This document shows, piece after piece, positions 17,952 to 27,089 of a stretch of DNA of 64,000 nucleotides; the stretch's first letter is position 1; every line of letters starts with the position of its first letter. The stretch is from UMGS1696 sp963643035 (GTDB taxonomy: Bacteria; Bacillota; Clostridia; Oscillospirales; CAG-272). A program made the translations under genes and the position numbers. The notes under the pieces are model-generated. The model did no database searches. It worked only from the letters and a program-made list of their open reading frames with translations, and had not been told where the DNA came from. The stretch is from contig CAVIKO010000007.1 in assembly GCA_963643035.1 (NCBI GenBank), positions 1 through 64,000 on the forward strand, given 5' to 3'.

Positions 17952-17989
17952 GGGAGGAAACACGAGTTTCCTCCCGGTATCGGTATACC
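17952..17989 (+). promoter_or_regulatory. Paired hairpins directly upstream of tpiA
   Basis: GGGAGGAAAC (17952-17961) pairs perfectly with GTTTCCTCCC (17966-17975) around loop ACGA; GGTAT (17976-17980) pairs with ATACC (17985-17989) around CGGT. The second hairpin ends three bases before the tpiA start. The only Shine-Dalgarno-like run is buried in the first stem, 31 bases or more from the start codon. There is no T-run, so it is not a standard terminator; control of translation or processing of the pgk-tpiA transcript is more likely. Confidence 0.6.
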
Positions 17990-17992
17990 ATC

Positions 17993-18763
17993 ATGAAAAA
18001 GTCTCATCGCAGTGTTGTCATCGCCGGCAACTGGAAAATGAACATGACCCCGTCCGCCGCAAAGACTGCTGTGGAAGAAACAGCCGCTCTTTGCGCTGGT
18101 AAGGAAGGGTGCAAGGTCGTGCTGTGCGTTCCGTTTGTAGATCTCGCTGTCGCCATTGCAGCGGCTAAGGGTACGAATGTACACATCGGCGCGCAGAATG
18201 TGCATTTTGAAAAGAAAGGCGCGTTCACAGGGGAAATCTCCGCGGATATGCTTCTGGAGACCGGCTGCGAATACGTCATTATCGGTCACAGCGAGCGGCG
18301 TCAATACTTCGGCGAAACCGATGAAACCGTCAACAAGAGAGTCCGCGCCGCTCTGGACGCAGGTCTGAAGGTCATCCTTTGCCTCGGTGAAGTCCTCGCG
18401 GAAAGACAGTCCGGCATCACGGAGGAAATCGTCTCCATGCAGACAAAGCTCGACCTCGCCGGGATTCCTGCAGAGCAAATGGCAAACGTCATTATCGCGT
18501 ATGAGCCGGTATGGGCGATCGGCACCGGCCTGACCGCAACCCCGGATCAGGCGGAGGAAGTCTGCGCCATCATTCGCAAGGTTGTATCCGGTCTTTACGG
18601 CAATGACATCGCGGAGGCTCTGACCATCCAGTACGGCGGTTCTATGAACGATGGCAACGCCGCAGAGCTGCTCTCCAAGGTGGATGTGGACGGCGGTCTG
18701 ATTGGCGGTGCTTCCCTCGTTCCCGCCAAGTTTGCGAAGATCGTGGACGCAGCGCAGGCATAA
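17993..18763 (+). CDS. tpiA: Triosephosphate isomerase
   Basis: 256 residues, full length. AGNWKMN carries the catalytic Lys, IIGHSERRQYF the catalytic His, AYEPVWAIGTG the catalytic Glu, and IQYGGSMN and GGLIGGASL the phosphate-binding loops. It interconverts dihydroxyacetone phosphate and glyceraldehyde 3-phosphate. ATG 17993 is the only sensible start for a protein beginning near IAGNWKMN, yet it has no Shine-Dalgarno sequence at normal distance; two tandem hairpins occupy that space. It is most likely transcribed with pgk and ends at the terminator at 18781. Confidence 0.98.
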   Translation: MKKSHRSVVIAGNWKMNMTPSAAKTAVEETAALCAGKEGCKVVLCVPFVDLAVAIAAAKGTNVHIGAQNVHFEKKGAFTGEISADMLLETGCEYVIIGHSERRQYFGETDETVNKRVRAALDAGLKVILCLGEVLAERQSGITEEIVSMQTKLDLAGIPAEQMANVIIAYEPVWAIGTGLTATPDQAEEVCAIIRKVVSGLYGNDIAEALTIQYGGSMNDGNAAELLSKVDVDGGLIGGASLVPAKFAKIVDAAQA

Positions 18764-18780
18764 CCGAACCATAGAAATAG

Positions 18781-18812
18781 AAACGGCGCAGGCGCATCCG
18801 ACCGCGCCGTTT
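18781..18812 (+). terminator. Intrinsic terminator after tpiA
   Basis: A 9-bp GC-rich stem (18781-18789 with 18804-18812) is followed by a T-run. It may be partly read through to the next gene, whose start is only 21 bases away. Confidence 0.85.
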
Positions 18813-18832
18813 TTTCCATAAGGGGAAATACC

Positions 18833-19324
18833 ATGTTTGAAATCAAAGAATGCACCTTTGAACCGTTCGCCGTGATCGGTCTGGTCGGCAAAAGCGATGA
18901 GGGTCCCGGCTATGTGGACGCACTCTGGCAGCGGATGAATCGATACGGCAAGTCCATCATGCACCTTGCAAAGAAGGATGATGACGGCGAGATCATGGGC
19001 GCGTGGGGACTGATGAACGACGAATCGCTCTCTTTTCTGCCGCCGGACGAACGAAATTCGAAAAAGGTCGTCTATCTCGCTGGGATTGAAACAGAGTTGG
19101 ACGCAAAGCCGCCGAAGGGATACACGAAATGGATCGTCCCGGCGTTTGATTACGTATATGCGCCCGTGACACAGGACAAAGACAAAATCGCCGTAATCCG
19201 TGAGGTGATGGCGTATCTCGACACGCACGACCTGACTTTTGCCGCCTGCCCATTCGATTTCATGCCGCCGGGAGGCGGGGATATGTATCTGTTCTTCCCT
19301 GTAAAAGCGGATCCCGATAAATAA
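18833..19324 (+). CDS. GyrI-like small-molecule binding protein
   Basis: 163 residues, no signal peptide. MFEIKECTFEPFAVIGLVGK, the central LAGIETELDAKPPKGYTKW and the late FDYVYAPVTQDKDKI follow the pattern of the GyrI-like (SOUL/BmrR effector-binding) fold. Standalone members bind or hydrolyse hydrophobic small molecules and some affect gyrase. There is no DNA-binding domain attached. AAGGGG stands eight bases before the start. It follows the tpiA terminator and precedes a transglutaminase-like gene by 83 bases. The ligand is unknown. Confidence 0.65.
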   Translation: MFEIKECTFEPFAVIGLVGKSDEGPGYVDALWQRMNRYGKSIMHLAKKDDDGEIMGAWGLMNDESLSFLPPDERNSKKVVYLAGIETELDAKPPKGYTKWIVPAFDYVYAPVTQDKDKIAVIREVMAYLDTHDLTFAACPFDFMPPGGGDMYLFFPVKADPDK

Positions 19325-19407
19325 GGATGATTCTACGGCTGTTTTTGCTGTGCATTCACCCGCTCTCCCCATGCCAATATCCATCATAAAAAATGGAGGA
19401 CAAACCG

Positions 19408-20817
19408 ATGCTCCCGAATGAACCCTTTTGCTACACGGATTTACAGTATCTGGTTGTACCGCTGCCCGCTGAAATCGCCGCGCTACGGGAAAACGCGGAT
19501 TTCGTCGGAGAGGTGCGCCGGATTGACAGAATGCTGCCGTGCATCACCGATACCGTCATGCGCAAACGGCTGCAGCTGGAAAGATTTATCGCCGAAGGAC
19601 TGACGAATGATTACAAAATCGGCTTTGATGAAATGCTCTCTCTGCTGCGGAAACACCATCCGTATGTAACCGCCACGCATCTCTATGCCATTCTCGACAT
19701 GGGCTTTGCCGATGTAGTATATCGCGCGGGCGGTGTCCATTTTGAAAACGCCGCATGCTCCAACATCCTCTCTCAGTGCGACACCTATCTGCGCCGGATC
19801 GCCGACCCCGCCTATACCCCGCTGCCTGATTACCGGATCACAGAGAAGCACATCGCCGATTTGCACAAATACGGGAAGGTGCAAATCCGATATACGGTAC
19901 GCGAATCGGTTCGTCCGGACGTTGTGCGGGAGGGCAAAACACTCCGTGTCTGGCTGCCGTATCCCGCCATCACACCGGAAATTACAGATATCTGCACCCT
20001 CTCGTCCTCCCATCCCATGCGCATCGACAACCATCCCCTCCGGTGCGCCTATATGGAGCTTCCCGATTACCACGGCGAGGAGGCAGAGATCACCCTGTCG
20101 TTTGTAAATACCGCATATTATCGGGAAATTACGCCGGAGCTTGTAGAGGAGGTACAGCCGGAGATGCCGGAATACCTCGGGGAACAGTTTCCCCACATTC
20201 ATTTTTCGCCGTATTTACGGATGCTGGAGGCAGAGATCACCGGACATGACAAAAATCCCCTCGTCCGTGCGCGCCGGATTTACGACTACATCACGAAAAA
20301 CGTCTGTTACTCCTTCATGCGCCAGTACCGCTATTTTGACGACATTCCGACCTTCTGCGCCGTCAACCATCGCGGCGACTGCGGTGTGCAGGCTCTTCTC
20401 TTCATCACCCTTGCCCGTATATCCGGAATCCCGGCACGCTGGCAGTCCGGCAACTTTGTGAAGCCTGCACTGTCCGGAAATGACGGTGGACACATCGGTT
20501 CACACGACTGGGCACAGTTCTATATCGCACCGTTCGGGTGGCTGTTGTGCGATCCCTCTGTCGGCGGCGGTGCGTATCAAAGCGGTAAGGAAGACATCTG
20601 GGATTTCTATTTCTGCCATGCCGACGCGTTTCGGTACATCTGTGCGACCGCGTTCCAAAGCGATCTTTCCCCGTCAAAAACGTATATGCGCCTCGATCCC
20701 TACGACAACCAGAGTGGAGAGGCAGAATACGCAGATATGTACCTCGATCCGGACGACGTGACCTGTCGGAAGGAACTGCTCGAAACGGAGGTATCCTGCG
20801 GCGAAAAAGAGAACTGA
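19408..20817 (+). CDS. Transglutaminase-like domain protein
   Basis: 469 residues. An N-terminal region without a recognised fold (about 1-240) is followed by a transglutaminase-like cysteine peptidase core. The catalytic triad is readable: Cys in RGDCGVQALLFITLAR, His in GSHDWAQFYIAPFGW, Asp in LLCDPSVGG. Such proteins act as peptidases or amide-forming enzymes; no signal peptide is seen, so it should be cytoplasmic. GGAGG stands nine bases before ATG 19408, better than the ATG at 19393, which overlaps that site. Function in this cluster is unknown. A 36-codon frame follows after one base. Confidence 0.82.
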   Translation: MLPNEPFCYTDLQYLVVPLPAEIAALRENADFVGEVRRIDRMLPCITDTVMRKRLQLERFIAEGLTNDYKIGFDEMLSLLRKHHPYVTATHLYAILDMGFADVVYRAGGVHFENAACSNILSQCDTYLRRIADPAYTPLPDYRITEKHIADLHKYGKVQIRYTVRESVRPDVVREGKTLRVWLPYPAITPEITDICTLSSSHPMRIDNHPLRCAYMELPDYHGEEAEITLSFVNTAYYREITPELVEEVQPEMPEYLGEQFPHIHFSPYLRMLEAEITGHDKNPLVRARRIYDYITKNVCYSFMRQYRYFDDIPTFCAVNHRGDCGVQALLFITLARISGIPARWQSGNFVKPALSGNDGGHIGSHDWAQFYIAPFGWLLCDPSVGGGAYQSGKEDIWDFYFCHADAFRYICATAFQSDLSPSKTYMRLDPYDNQSGEAEYADMYLDPDDVTCRKELLETEVSCGEKEN

Positions 20818-20818
20818 A

Positions 20819-20929
20819 ATGTTCTGGCTTGACGCGGGAGACACCGCCATCCGGTACCCGATCACCTCTGCGTTCCGGCTTTTGGAATCTCTCCGGTGTG
20901 CGCCGGGTATGCGCGATCCCCTGTTCTGA
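20819..20929 (+). CDS. Small open frame (36 aa) directly after the transglutaminase gene
   Basis: ATG starts one base after the upstream stop and the frame (MFWLDAGDTAIRYPITSAF and on) ends just before a terminator. Its position would allow translation by coupling, and the composition is protein-like, but no family is recognised and there is no ribosome site of its own. It may equally be the trace of a deleted gene. Confidence 0.25.
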   Translation: MFWLDAGDTAIRYPITSAFRLLESLRCAPGMRDPLF

Positions 20930-20939
20930 CATACAAAAC

Positions 20940-20974
20940 GACCCTATACCGTATAAAAAACACGGTATAGGGTC
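20940..20974. terminator. Shared terminator of two convergent genes
   Basis: A perfect 13-bp stem (20940-20952 with 20962-20974). T-rich tails stand on both sides, so it serves the transglutaminase gene and the minus-strand membrane protein gene. Confidence 0.82.
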
Positions 20975-20982
20975 ATTTCATT

Positions 20983-21255
20983 TCAGCCTGCCAGATAGGC
21001 AATCCACGCGACAAGCACGATAACGGCGACCAGTCCCATCGCAACGACCGGTAGCCAAAGCGCGATCCCGGACAGTCCGTTTGCTCTGCCCTCCCCCAAC
21101 CGGAAGATCGGCACAGCGGCAAAACAGACAAAGAAGATCGGTAAGACAACGCTGAGCGGCAGGATGTGCGCCCAGAGATAGAGGCAGCCGACCAGTAAGG
21201 CGACAGCACAAATGCATAACTCTGCGGCACGGTATTTTGTGAAAATCGGTTTCAT
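20983..21255 (-). CDS. Small membrane protein
   Basis: 90 residues with three hydrophobic spans: ELCICAVALLVGCLYLWAH, LPLSVVLPIFFVCFAAV and LWLPVVAMGLVAVIVLVAWI. AAGGAA six bases before ATG 21255 supports the start (a GTG at 21261 is less likely). No known family. It lies 15 bases after the large surface protein gene and is the last gene of the GH95 operon, ending at the shared terminator. Confidence 0.65.
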   Translation of the reverse strand: MKPIFTKYRAAELCICAVALLVGCLYLWAHILPLSVVLPIFFVCFAAVPIFRLGEGRANGLSGIALWLPVVAMGLVAVIVLVAWIAYLAG

Positions 21256-21270
21256 GTACACTTCCTTTCT

Positions 21271-24200
21271 TTATCGAACATGGTACCGACTGCCAGGATG
21301 ACGGTACGACTCTTCGTTTTCGGCACGCTCCGCTTCTTCGCGATCCCGTCGGCAGAGAAGTGCAATCGTACAGATTGTGAAAATCACCGCCAGCACCACA
21401 AAGTATGTCGCGTAGGTGCCATGTCTGGTATCGGTTTCCGTTTGATTGGTCGGTTGGAAGCGGGATAACAAGGTCCTTCCATCCTCCGTTCTGCTGCCGG
21501 CTGTTACGCGCGACACTTCCAGAGTTACATCGGACTGGGCATAGATAAGGATTCCGACATACTCCACGCTTGCGGCATAAGCATACTCCGTCAGGTTGCA
21601 ATGGACGGTGTACACGCCGTCCTCTGTAATGGGATCAATGGAATATTCTGCCCGACAATCCTCAGCGCCTACGAGAAAAACCAGCGTCACCGGACGCTCC
21701 ATGCCATGCACGGCAATGGTGAAGGTCAGGTCAGACACGCTCCGACAGTCCACAGGCATATCAAAGTTGCCGAGCAGGATACCTCCCGCGATGCCCTCGT
21801 CTGTATCGGTATAGCGCTCCATCGGCATGATGCTTTGTAAGGATCGCTCTTCCTCACCGTCATGGGTGGAGAAAATCGCGCTGTAATCTGTAATGAGGGA
21901 GGAAATCCCGCCGCCCGCCAGCCAGTTGTCGTTGTGATAGAGGTTCGTAAAATCCCACAGTCGGATCTGCCCGGCAAGCCCCGCCGCAGTATCTCCTACT
22001 ACAGCGGTCAGATTCACAACGTTCCGTTCCTCCGAACCGATCGTGTTGATCGCAGCGTAGGTTTTCTGCGCAACTGCGGAATAGATTTGTCGCAATGACA
22101 ACACCACAGCGCGTGGCTTGTCCCGGTTCACGGATGTGGAGAGCGCATCGTATCGTTCGACCAGATTTTTCTTTTCCTCTGTGGTATTGTCCGGCTCCCA
22201 GAAATACACAATTCCGGAAAACGCGTCATTTTCCCCCATAGACGCAGATACAGTGCTGGTCACAGCAGATACAGCGGCGGTATCCGTGTGGAAATACCAG
22301 CCAAAGAGCCACGCAGTATCGCCTCGCGCGTCCATGGCGGAAGCAATTTTCGCACATACCCCCTCTGGATTGTACGTAACCGCATCCGGACAGCGCAGTG
22401 CGTCGCCGTTATAAGTATAGCCATCGGAATAGGGCAGGACGACCATGATGTCCGGGGATTTCGCGGCAGCCACCCGGTATGTATACGCCGCCAGTTCCCC
22501 CAGTTCTTCCATAACGGTATCCGTAAGCCGCGCGCCGACGTATTTTTCACAGTTCAGACCGCGTCCCAGAATGAATCCGGCAACCCCGCTGTACCGCTCC
22601 GTCAAAAACGACAGAATCGCTCCATACATTTCCTCTGCATGTGTATCGGCAAGATGCGGCATATAGGATATGGCGGCGACGGAATCGTAGGTCAGTTCCG
22701 CAACCGGTGTATCAGCTGTGATACGGAGCCAGACCTCCAGACCAGCCTTGGTGTAAAACGGGATATCGCCGTCAAGCTGTGTGAGAAAATCGAGATTGAG
22801 GGACACAACGGAATCCCCGCGGCGACAGAACACGGATTTCTCTCCAAACGGAACGGTGAGCAGTGTATTGAGCGGCACATCCACGATCACATGAGAAACG
22901 TTTGATTCATATACGCCCATTGCACTGGCGTTTTCCAGGCCGAGCGTGGACACCTTAGAGGCGGCCGGCTCCTTCCCTTGGAAATAACTGGGCTTCGTGA
23001 GGTAGAGATCGCGCGTCTCCCCCTGTGCGTCCGTCGTGCGGATCGCCACGGCGTACAGCCATGTATCCGCCTTTTCGGAAAGCGGCGCGTAGGCGACACG
23101 GAAATCAAACGTATTGGCAACCGGTTCAGCCGCGAGGGTCAGCGTCTCGCCCCCGATCCCATCCGGCAGGGCAAGCAGCACAATGGAATCGTTATTGTAT
23201 TGGCGTACAAGCTCCCGGCGGATTTTTCCGCTGCAGTCGAGCTGCCGGTTCCCCGCCGTTCCGCCGAGCGTCAGCGAATACTTTTCCAAACCCCCGACAA
23301 TCGGCACGCTCGCCTCCGCGGTATCGGCATACACCTCAACCGATACGGAACAGATGAGGAACGACACACCGTCTGTCGGCACTACGTCCTCAAACCGGAG
23401 GGTATACGAACACCACGACAGTTCTCCCTCCGTCTCTGTGCTGCCGATCGGAATCCGGTAGACCATTCCGTCCGCGATACGCACCGGTTTTGCGGAGATC
23501 GTCTCGCCGTTCTCCCCGGTTACAGAGCAGGTCAGAAGTCCGCCGTCCGTAACACCATCGAGGAGCAGATTCAACACCCGTTCTCCCGCCGCGTATGTCT
23601 GCACCGTCTGCACGATTTCGCCGGTCACGGTGACGTCTCCGTTCGTATCCGGGAAAAGATAAAGCCCTTCATCGGAGATACACTGGATATGTCCGACTGT
23701 CTCTGTAAACGAAGACGCAAGATACCGGACGACATACCACGGTTCCCGGTCGGTCAGGCATGGCGGCAACAGCTCAATCTTCTCTGGCGCGTCCTCCGGC
23801 GCGTAAGTGACAATCAGATCGAGCGTTGTTAAGGTCGATGGCAGTCCCGCCGCTGCGCAATGGAGGATGCTCCGCGTATTTGCCGGAACCTGCGCAGTGT
23901 AAACTGTCTCTTCCCCACCGCCGCGGCAGGTGATGGTGACGGTATAGGTATGTGCGCTCTCCTCGCCATCAGCCAGATACACGCCTACAGACAACGCATG
24001 CGCGGTACGAAGGCGAAGAGTCCCGGTACAGCGAAAGACCGCCCTGCCCGCCGTACCTGTGATATTCGCCGACAGCCGCTCTCCGTCATCCAACACATTC
24101 GCATCCGCGCCATCGCTGCGGTAGTACCAGGTGATATCGTTCGTTTTCGTGCCATTTTCGGAAAAAGGAACGAATGAACCGCGCAGTGCCGCCTGCCAGT

Positions 24201-24318
24201 CTGCAAGATGCGCCGCCTTTTCCACATAAACGTCCTGACACAGTACCGCGGCGCAGGGGAGAATCAGAAACAGTGTGATACACACCGCGCAGACACACCA
24301 TATCAGTCGTTTTTTCAT
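21271..24318 (-). CDS. Large surface-anchored protein, possible TIM-barrel glycoside hydrolase-like (DUF5722-like)
   Basis: 1015 residues. A signal peptide (KKRLIWCVCAVCITLFLIL) comes first, then beta-rich modules, then a central region beginning STLGLENASAMGVYESNVSH that runs through DFLTQLDGDIPFYTKAGLEV and GFILGRGLNCEKYVGARLTD. That middle part resembles the DUF5722 group, thought to have a glycosidase-like barrel; the match is by memory of the pattern, not by search. After another beta domain a C-terminal span (YFVVLAVIFTICTIALLCRR) and a charged tail anchor it in the membrane, so the bulk faces outward. AGGAG precedes ATG 24318. It lies 79 bases after the GH95 gene, suggesting joint glycan use. 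Confidence 0.6.
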   Translation of the reverse strand: MKKRLIWCVCAVCITLFLILPCAAVLCQDVYVEKAAHLADWQAALRGSFVPFSENGTKTNDITWYYRSDGADANVLDDGERLSANITGTAGRAVFRCTGTLRLRTAHALSVGVYLADGEESAHTYTVTITCRGGGEETVYTAQVPANTRSILHCAAAGLPSTLTTLDLIVTYAPEDAPEKIELLPPCLTDREPWYVVRYLASSFTETVGHIQCISDEGLYLFPDTNGDVTVTGEIVQTVQTYAAGERVLNLLLDGVTDGGLLTCSVTGENGETISAKPVRIADGMVYRIPIGSTETEGELSWCSYTLRFEDVVPTDGVSFLICSVSVEVYADTAEASVPIVGGLEKYSLTLGGTAGNRQLDCSGKIRRELVRQYNNDSIVLLALPDGIGGETLTLAAEPVANTFDFRVAYAPLSEKADTWLYAVAIRTTDAQGETRDLYLTKPSYFQGKEPAASKVSTLGLENASAMGVYESNVSHVIVDVPLNTLLTVPFGEKSVFCRRGDSVVSLNLDFLTQLDGDIPFYTKAGLEVWLRITADTPVAELTYDSVAAISYMPHLADTHAEEMYGAILSFLTERYSGVAGFILGRGLNCEKYVGARLTDTVMEELGELAAYTYRVAAAKSPDIMVVLPYSDGYTYNGDALRCPDAVTYNPEGVCAKIASAMDARGDTAWLFGWYFHTDTAAVSAVTSTVSASMGENDAFSGIVYFWEPDNTTEEKKNLVERYDALSTSVNRDKPRAVVLSLRQIYSAVAQKTYAAINTIGSEERNVVNLTAVVGDTAAGLAGQIRLWDFTNLYHNDNWLAGGGISSLITDYSAIFSTHDGEEERSLQSIMPMERYTDTDEGIAGGILLGNFDMPVDCRSVSDLTFTIAVHGMERPVTLVFLVGAEDCRAEYSIDPITEDGVYTVHCNLTEYAYAASVEYVGILIYAQSDVTLEVSRVTAGSRTEDGRTLLSRFQPTNQTETDTRHGTYATYFVVLAVIFTICTIALLCRRDREEAERAENEESYRHPGSRYHVR

Positions 24319-24397
24319 CATTCGCTCCTATTTTACAGTGCTTTTCAAACAGCGCAGAACGCCGTTGATTTCAGATAGATCGCTTCAACCAGCACAT

Positions 24398-26683
24398 TTA
24401 CAGCAGATCACAGGTCAGACTGTGGCTGGCGGGAACCTCGAGGGTTCTGCATATGCCGTTTACCTCCACCGTTGCCTTACCGCAGCCCGTGATCGTGTAC
24501 CGCGTAACCCTGCCTTGTTTCCACGTGATATCCACCTCAAAACCGCCGCGCGCTCGCAGTCCCTCCACGTGTCCCTCCGACCATGCGGGATCAGACGGCA
24601 GCGCGGGCAAAAGTACAATACGACCGGCGTGGCTGGCAATGAGCATTTCTGCGATCCCGGCTACACCACCGAAGTTGCCGTCAATCTGGAACGGGGGATG
24701 TGTGTCAAAGAGATTCGGCAGCGTGGATTTGGCAAGGAGAGCCTGCAGATTGTCGAGGCACTTGTCCCCCATACCCAGTCTTGCGTAGAAATTGATGATC
24801 CACGCACGGCTCCATCCGGTATGTCCACCGCCGCCGGACAGCCGTCTTTCGAGTGTTTTTGCGGCGGCAGCCATCCATTCCGGTGTTTCCGTGGTGATCT
24901 GCGCGGCGGGATGAAGGGCGTACAGATGCGAAATGTGCCGATGCCCCGGTTCCGGCTCGTCAAAATCCTCGCTCCATTCCATAATCTGTCCGTGTTTCCC
25001 GATTCGGATCGGCGGCAGCTTGGCAAGCGCGTCCCGGATCGCATCGAGACAATCGTCGTGCGTATCCGTAATCTCATGCGCCTTCAGCGTAATCTCAAAA
25101 ATATCGCGGACGATCTCGCAGTCCATGGTCGGTCCGGCACAGATGGCAAACGAACGGCCTGTCGCGGGATCGGTGAAGTGATTCTCGGGAGAGTTGGATG
25201 GGCAGGTAACAAGATATCCCGTGTTCGGATCGGTACAGAGAAAATCAAGGAAGAAGCGCGCGGCGCCGGTCAGCACGTCTAGGTATTCCGTAAGCACCGT
25301 TTTGTCATTCGAGAAGAGGTACCTCTCCCAGATATGGCGGCAGCACCACGCGCCGGCGCACATAAAGGATCCCCACGACACACCCTCGCCGGGAGCGGTG
25401 AAGCCCCACGGATTCGTGATCGTATGGGCGCACCAGCCGTTCGCGTGATACTGGATCGCCGCGGTTCGTTTGCCATGTGCGGAAAGGAAGCGGATATAGC
25501 GCAGAAACGGCTCGGTCAGCTCCGGCAGTCCGCAGGTTTCGGCAAGCCAGTAGTTCATCTGGATGTTGATATTGATGTGGTAGTCGCCCATCCACGGGGT
25601 CAAATAGGTATCTGCCCACACACCCTGGAGATTCGCAGGCAGTCGGCAATTGTAGGAGGACGAAATGAGCAGGTATCTGCCGAACGCGAAATAGAGGATA
25701 AACAGTCCTGTATCGCGCTCGCCCTTTTGGACGCGCAGAAGCCGTTCATCAATCGGCAGAAGCTCGCATTCTCTTTCTGCAAGCGGCAGATCCAGCTTGA
25801 CGCGGTTCATGAGTCCGGTCATGCGCTTTCCGCTTTCCTGGTACAGCTCCTGGGTGCTTTCCCGGTCATACGCGGTCAGGCGATAGAGATTTTCCCGGCA
25901 GCGGCGGATGCAGACGGCAGGATCCTGCGAGAGGGCGTGTTCTTCATCTGGTTTCGGCGGCTCATAGGTAGTGCGGATGTCGATGAGGCAATGGAACGCC
26001 GTGATTCCATGTCCGTTCCACGCGCCGTCCGCGGTGGATACCGTGCCGCCCTCGGAAACGATCCGCGCGACCGCGCCGTATGCCATTCCCTCCGGAAAGA
26101 CACCGGTCAGCGTCAACTCCCCCTCGGCGGCGCCGGCAGTCGCTTCCTCGCGGACAAAGCGGGCCGTGGCGGAAAACGGCGCATCCGATTCATAACGGCA
26201 GAAGAGAAATCCGGCAGCAAGGGAGGCGAACACGTATTGCCGGAACGCGGTTCCGTTCACCTTATAGGACACACTGACCAGTCCGGTTTCGAGATCCAGC
26301 GCGCGGCGGTAGTCGGTGATCCGCGGCTCCGGCGTGCCGTAATCGAAATCGATGTGCAGTTCCCCGGCGGTTTCAAAGGAGCCATACGCCATTCTGCCGC
26401 GATGTCTGTGACTGCCCTCTCCCCGGCAGATCATATATTTTGCAGCAAGCTCCTCGCCGCGTGCGTAATCTCCGGCAAAAATCGCTTCGCGGATTTCCGA
26501 GAGATGCGCCGCACAGTCCGGGTTGTCAGCATGGGGATCGTATCCTCCGCTCCAGAGGGATTCTTCGTTCATCTGGAGGATCTCATGGTCATACCTGCCA
26601 TATACGACGGCACCAAGTCGGCCACAGCCAATAGGATTTCCCTCCGTCCAAACGGATGCGGGCTTGTTGTAGAACAGTTCCAT
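24398..26683 (-). CDS. Glycoside hydrolase family 95 (alpha-L-fucosidase/alpha-L-galactosidase)
   Basis: 761 residues with the full GH95 plan: N-terminal beta-sandwich opening MELFYNKPASVWTEGNPIG and LQMNEESLWSGGYDPHADN, then an (alpha/alpha)6 barrel and a C-terminal beta domain. The asparagine pair used by GH95 enzymes lies in HININIQMNYWLAE, and the acid region in MEWSEDFDEPEPGHRHISH. Known members remove alpha-1,2-fucose (or alpha-galactose) by inversion. No signal peptide, so it would work on imported oligosaccharides. ATG 26683 has AAAGGA upstream. It has its own promoter at 26787-26815 and heads an operon with the large surface protein. With fucO it supports fucose use. Confidence 0.9.
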   Translation of the reverse strand: MELFYNKPASVWTEGNPIGCGRLGAVVYGRYDHEILQMNEESLWSGGYDPHADNPDCAAHLSEIREAIFAGDYARGEELAAKYMICRGEGSHRHRGRMAYGSFETAGELHIDFDYGTPEPRITDYRRALDLETGLVSVSYKVNGTAFRQYVFASLAAGFLFCRYESDAPFSATARFVREEATAGAAEGELTLTGVFPEGMAYGAVARIVSEGGTVSTADGAWNGHGITAFHCLIDIRTTYEPPKPDEEHALSQDPAVCIRRCRENLYRLTAYDRESTQELYQESGKRMTGLMNRVKLDLPLAERECELLPIDERLLRVQKGERDTGLFILYFAFGRYLLISSSYNCRLPANLQGVWADTYLTPWMGDYHININIQMNYWLAETCGLPELTEPFLRYIRFLSAHGKRTAAIQYHANGWCAHTITNPWGFTAPGEGVSWGSFMCAGAWCCRHIWERYLFSNDKTVLTEYLDVLTGAARFFLDFLCTDPNTGYLVTCPSNSPENHFTDPATGRSFAICAGPTMDCEIVRDIFEITLKAHEITDTHDDCLDAIRDALAKLPPIRIGKHGQIMEWSEDFDEPEPGHRHISHLYALHPAAQITTETPEWMAAAAKTLERRLSGGGGHTGWSRAWIINFYARLGMGDKCLDNLQALLAKSTLPNLFDTHPPFQIDGNFGGVAGIAEMLIASHAGRIVLLPALPSDPAWSEGHVEGLRARGGFEVDITWKQGRVTRYTITGCGKATVEVNGICRTLEVPASHSLTCDLL

Positions 26684-26786
26684 AGTTGTCCTTTCCGGAA
26701 GCGTCAAACCGCAGTTGCGATGTGCGTTCCTCCCTTTTCTATATGCTATTTGCCAGTAGCAAGTGTACTTTGCGTAGTTTGTCTAC

Positions 26787-26815
26787 ATACTATCATAAAT
26801 GGTGGAAAAGGTCAA
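26787..26815 (-). promoter_or_regulatory. Promoter of the GH95 operon
   Basis: Minus strand: TTGACC (26810-26815), 17-bp spacer, TAGTAT (26787-26792). Just downstream lies ACTTTGCGTA (26768-26777, plus strand), shared with the AraC divergent region and a possible operator. Confidence 0.75.
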
Positions 26816-26966
26816 GAGGTGAAATGTTACGTTTTCAAGAGAAATGCGCATTTTGCCCAGATCGATTCCTTACAGTTGATACCGTGCGGGAATATTGTAT
26901 CGGTAAGCTATGTATGGTGTGATCGAGACAAGTCCCGGAGAATGCAAAGAAATTCAGCAAAAATCG

Positions 26967-26995
26967 TTGCAAATTGCATTTTAATGATGTATAAT
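26967..26995 (+). promoter_or_regulatory. Promoter of the mreB-like gene
   Basis: TTGCAA (26967-26972), 17-bp spacer, TATAAT (26990-26995), with a leader of about 90 bases before the start codon. Confidence 0.85.
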
Positions 26996-27089
26996 AGAGG
27001 ATGAATATTTTTCGCTGCACCACAACGCACGACTGCCGCGTGGTTTCATTTGCCGCGCACGGGCAGGAAAGGTTCGGGTAACGTACAGG

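Noticed and set aside
17939..19387. 482-codon minus-strand frame
   Set aside because: Antisense to tpiA and the GyrI-like gene, and it crosses a terminator.
25334..27004. 556-codon plus-strand frame
   Set aside because: Antisense shadow of the GH95 gene that also runs across its promoter.
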